DNA of 7,927 nt, from positions 1-7,927 of the forward strand of contig DLCK01000057.1 of assembly GCA_002480565.1 (NCBI GenBank). The letters are read 5' to 3'. Each line of letters starts with the position of its first letter. The stretch's first letter is position 1. The notes beneath the pieces are model-generated. The model saw only the letters and a list, made by a program, of their open reading frames with translations, was not told the origin of the DNA and ran no database searches. Positions 5,714 through 7,927 of this stretch are shown here, piece by piece. The position numbers and the translations under genes were made by a program. The stretch is from Phycisphaerales bacterium UBA7800 (GTDB lineage: Bacteria > Planctomycetota > Phycisphaerae > Phycisphaerales > Phycisphaeraceae).

Positions 5714-7432
5714 TCATTTTGTCTGGAGGGCTTTTTTTCGACGAAGTGCCCAATAGGCGGTTACAAAATAAACAATCGTACAGATGAAGCCATAACGGTA
5801 GAACAAGTCTCGGTTTTGCAGATAGACTTCCATGTCCGGGCTTGCGAACATGGTCGTGATGGCCAGCCCCATCGTGATGGCTAGACTCACCCATGCGATT
5901 GTCACCAAAGATCGGGACATGATCGAGGTATCTTTCACAGCGGGCTTGGCGATACTTTCCTGATGCTCATGGTAAGCGTCGACTGTCTGATTGTATTCTT
6001 CCATGGCTGCCTGTTCGACAGGGTACGCTTTTGCCGCCCCGTAGCACTTGGCCAAAAGCGTGTAGACAATCATCGTCACAATCCATGTCGGGAGAAACAG
6101 GTAGTAGAACGACATCACATTCAGTGCGTTTAAACCAAATCCGAAAGCCAGGCCGATTCCCCACGATGCCACTGCGGGCGTGCTGTGCGTTAATTTCCGG
6201 TAGCTGACCCAGTAGCGACTAAAGCCGATGCGTGGGAAAATGAAATGCTCCGCAAAGACAATGCCACCCACCGGAACAACCAGCAGTCCCGCATAGGTCA
6301 GAAGGGGGAGCATCTTGGTGAAAACAAACGGGAAGCAGGCGACGATCACAGTGACAACACCAACCGCAAGCGTGGTCTGTTTGCGAGAATGTGTGTGGAA
6401 AATTGCCTGAGCAGCCAGACCTGCCCGGTACAGATTTGCGTTTGCAGTTGTCCAGCCTGCAATGATGACAATGACAAAACCCGAGAGTCCAAGAGCCTCA
6501 AAGGCAACGTCTCCTGGGTCCAGGTCGATGATTGTTTTCTTGACGAGTACCGCAGTTCCTGCGCCCATGATGCCTGCTGCGATCCATGCGATGTAATGTC
6601 CAAAAAGCATCCCGGAACTGGTGCATAAACCGTAGATCGGTTTCTTGGCATAACGTAGCAATGCCATGTCGATGAGTCCGAAATGGGTGATGGTGTTAGC
6701 TGCCCAGGCAAAGCCGACGACTTCAAGCAGGCCAATCCCCGGCTCACCTTGAGCATTCACCCCCGTCCAGATGGACTTGTCGCCAATGGTGATGAAATCA
6801 GCAAAGTTATTCAGGACTGTATGCCCTAAGACCGAGTAGGCCAATGCAGGTAACAGAACCATCGCGCCTGCTGCAAACATCACAAAAAGCCAAGGGGCGC
6901 AGATGCTGGAAAATTCAGAGACTGCATGAAAGCCGTACATTGCAACGAAGACCACGATCGCGCCCACTGCCAGCACCACAAGGACAAACCATGCATTGGT
7001 TGGATACCAGTTTAATTGTGCTGGAACGTTAAACAGAAACCTTACTGCGGTACTTGATACGGTAATCATTGCAGCCGAGATGACGGTGAAAATGATGACG
7101 TTAGCCCAGTTGTAGAGCTTGGTCATTGAATTGCCAGCAATTTTATCCAGATAAGTGTAGAGGCTCAGGCGCGTCTGGATGGCAATGGGGGTCGTGATGA
7201 GCGTCCAACTGAGAATCGCTAAAATGTTGCCAATTAATAGACCAAGGAGAATGTCTCGCGTTTGAGCACCTAAAGCGACAAACGTGGCGCCAATGACGAA
7301 CTCGGTAGCGGCGACATGTTCGCCGGCATAGAGCCCCAGAAAATGGGGCCAGCCGCAAAGCTTGTGTTTGGCAATGGGTAGTTGCTCATCACTGACGCCT
7401 TGGAATTGTTCAAAATTCTTTTCGTTTTCCAT
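5714..7432 (-). CDS. NCS1-family (CodB-like) permease with C-terminal extension
   Basis: The protein has 572 residues and is highly hydrophobic, with about a dozen membrane helices. The NCS1 family hallmark GWTTANANLYRAGLA (326-340) resembles the W-T-N-x-NLY-x-A-x-L helix of cytosine permease. The N-terminal GWPHFLGLYAGEHVA (27-41) and the first helices also fit. It is about 150 residues longer than CodB. After a hydrophilic segment (about 465-502), two more hydrophobic helices (about 505-528 and 545-563) precede a basic tail. Known NCS1 substrates are nucleobases, allantoin, hydantoins, thiamine and pyridoxine. The close dehydrogenase gene downstream suggests instead a polyol or a related compound, which is inference. 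No clear Shine-Dalgarno precedes the ATG (aaaaacctc). It is preceded by a sugar-kinase remnant on the same strand. Confidence 0.85.
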   Translation of the reverse strand: MENEKNFEQFQGVSDEQLPIAKHKLCGWPHFLGLYAGEHVAATEFVIGATFVALGAQTRDILLGLLIGNILAILSWTLITTPIAIQTRLSLYTYLDKIAGNSMTKLYNWANVIIFTVISAAMITVSSTAVRFLFNVPAQLNWYPTNAWFVLVVLAVGAIVVFVAMYGFHAVSEFSSICAPWLFVMFAAGAMVLLPALAYSVLGHTVLNNFADFITIGDKSIWTGVNAQGEPGIGLLEVVGFAWAANTITHFGLIDMALLRYAKKPIYGLCTSSGMLFGHYIAWIAAGIMGAGTAVLVKKTIIDLDPGDVAFEALGLSGFVIVIIAGWTTANANLYRAGLAAQAIFHTHSRKQTTLAVGVVTVIVACFPFVFTKMLPLLTYAGLLVVPVGGIVFAEHFIFPRIGFSRYWVSYRKLTHSTPAVASWGIGLAFGFGLNALNVMSFYYLFLPTWIVTMIVYTLLAKCYGAAKAYPVEQAAMEEYNQTVDAYHEHQESIAKPAVKDTSIMSRSLVTIAWVSLAITMGLAITTMFASPDMEVYLQNRDLFYRYGFICTIVYFVTAYWALRRKKALQTK

Positions 7433-7505
7433 GAGGTTTTTCGCTTGTTAAGGGGTTAAATTGACTGGAGCTCAGCGGGTAAAAGGGGGCAGGCAGGCTC
7501 CATTC

Positions 7506-7697
7506 TTAGAACACACAAAAGCAGCAACTTGATTGGCCAAGAGCGTCATCTCGCACGCAACTTGCCGAGTAAGCATCAGTACCTGCTTGATGGCAGTGGC
7601 AGGCAAAATTGGTCGGGGCTCTGCCAAGATGTACTCCATCGGGGAACAGGTCCCATAGAATTTTTCCGATACCTGCGACTTTAAGGATAGAAAGCAT
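7506..7697 (-). pseudogene. N-terminal remnant of a PfkB-family sugar kinase (fructokinase-like)
   Basis: The first 55 of 63 residues follow the start of PfkB fructokinases: VAGIGKILWDLFPDGVHLG (7-25), then APTNFACHCHQAGTDAY, then VRDDALGQ (48-55). Several positions that the family keeps are altered: Lys12 where GE is usual, Arg26 in place of the second Gly of GGAP, and Arg49 in place of the Gly of VGDD. After Gln55 the frame leaves the family pattern (SSCCFCVF, stop). A shifted frame (IKLLLLCVLRM) looks more like the expected helix, so a frameshift near 7530 is likely. The remaining 250 or so residues, with the catalytic GAGD motif, are absent before the permease gene. A working gene would phosphorylate the fructose made by the dehydrogenase. 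I infer a decayed operon member and not a short functional protein. Confidence 0.65.
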
Positions 7698-7730
7698 AAA
7701 GCAGTCTCTTTAAAATTCTAAGACATCGAC

Positions 7731-7815
7731 AACAGCTGTTAAAAAATGGTGCGCAGTACAGTCTGATCGTCTTCCAGAAACTGACAGTTTATGATTTTAA
7801 ATAGTGTTTATTTAA
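7731..7815. promoter_or_regulatory. Cluster of three palindromes upstream of the polyol locus
   Basis: AACAGCTGTT (7731-7740) is a perfect 10-bp palindrome whose half CAGCTGTT recurs at 7848-7855. AAACTGACAGTTT (7778-7790) is a perfect 13-bp odd palindrome. TTAAATA-GTGTT-TATTTAA (7797-7815) has 7-bp arms in very AT-rich DNA. They lie 34-118 bases ahead of the kinase-remnant start, where the operon promoter would be expected. They could be operators for a local regulator, with the AT-rich one near a -10 region. No confident promoter hexamers can be placed. The rest of 7698-7927 holds no gene that I recognise. Confidence 0.35.
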
Positions 7816-7927
7816 CGACCATGCTTTGAGAAATTGGATAACAGAATCAGCTGTTGGACTAAGACTCAGTTTACTTGGGTTGCTCGATGATTACCATTAG
7901 TATTTGATTGTCACGGCGATGGGTTTA

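Noticed and set aside
1..7927. CRISPR array, tRNA, rRNA or riboswitch
   Set aside because: No regularly spaced repeats, tRNA-like cloverleaf with a CCA end, rRNA segments or familiar riboswitch cores were seen on reading the window. A covariance-model search was not possible here.

Overview
The window looks like part of the chromosome of a free-living, polysaccharide-degrading bacterium of moderate GC content, most likely a PVC-group organism such as a marine planctomycete. This is a soft inference. It rests on a secreted SGNH-esterase/GH16 fusion, a single-anchor orphan protein, weak Shine-Dalgarno sequences ahead of several genes, and a polyol-oxidation operon. No rRNA, tRNA or marker gene fixes the lineage.

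Left part (1-2629, + strand). First comes a secreted two-domain enzyme (36-1712) that joins an SGNH/GDSL esterase to a GH16 glycoside hydrolase, with both catalytic sites intact. It is followed by a membrane-anchored protein of unknown function (1940-2629). The start of that gene overlaps the stop of a possible 11-codon leader peptide that has a better ribosome-binding site than the gene itself.

Middle (about 2630-4210). This is a scar of nested mobile and repeated DNA. A 131-bp MITE-like element (2719-2849) has 14-bp perfect terminal inverted repeats and a perfect 9-bp target duplication. It sits inside a short repeated motif, GGTTCCTGACACC. About 900 bp further on, a truncated DDE (IS4-superfamily type) transposase element (3766 to about 4097) has the same terminal sequence and lies next to the same 9-bp target on the opposite strand. 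Between them lies an AT-rich orphan gene (2924-3490) whose last codons and stop are contributed by a second repeat family (GGGGACATTCTGAATT). That family also forms a long hairpin at 4123-4160.

Right part (4211-7927, - strand). Reading leftward from 7697, there is a decayed N-terminal fragment of a PfkB-family (fructokinase-like) sugar kinase, then a CodB/NCS1-family permease with a C-terminal extension, then a mannitol 2-dehydrogenase-type long-chain polyol dehydrogenase. The dehydrogenase begins 18 bp after the permease ends. Together these suggest a polyol uptake and oxidation locus (mannitol to fructose to fructose phosphate) that has lost its local kinase. Three palindromes upstream (7731-7815) are candidate control sites.

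The clearest unusual signal is the site-directed relationship between the MITE/IS family and the GGTTCCTGACACC repeat. The others are the mismatch between an NCS1 transporter and a polyol dehydrogenase, the kinase remnant, and the repeat-flanked orphan gene.
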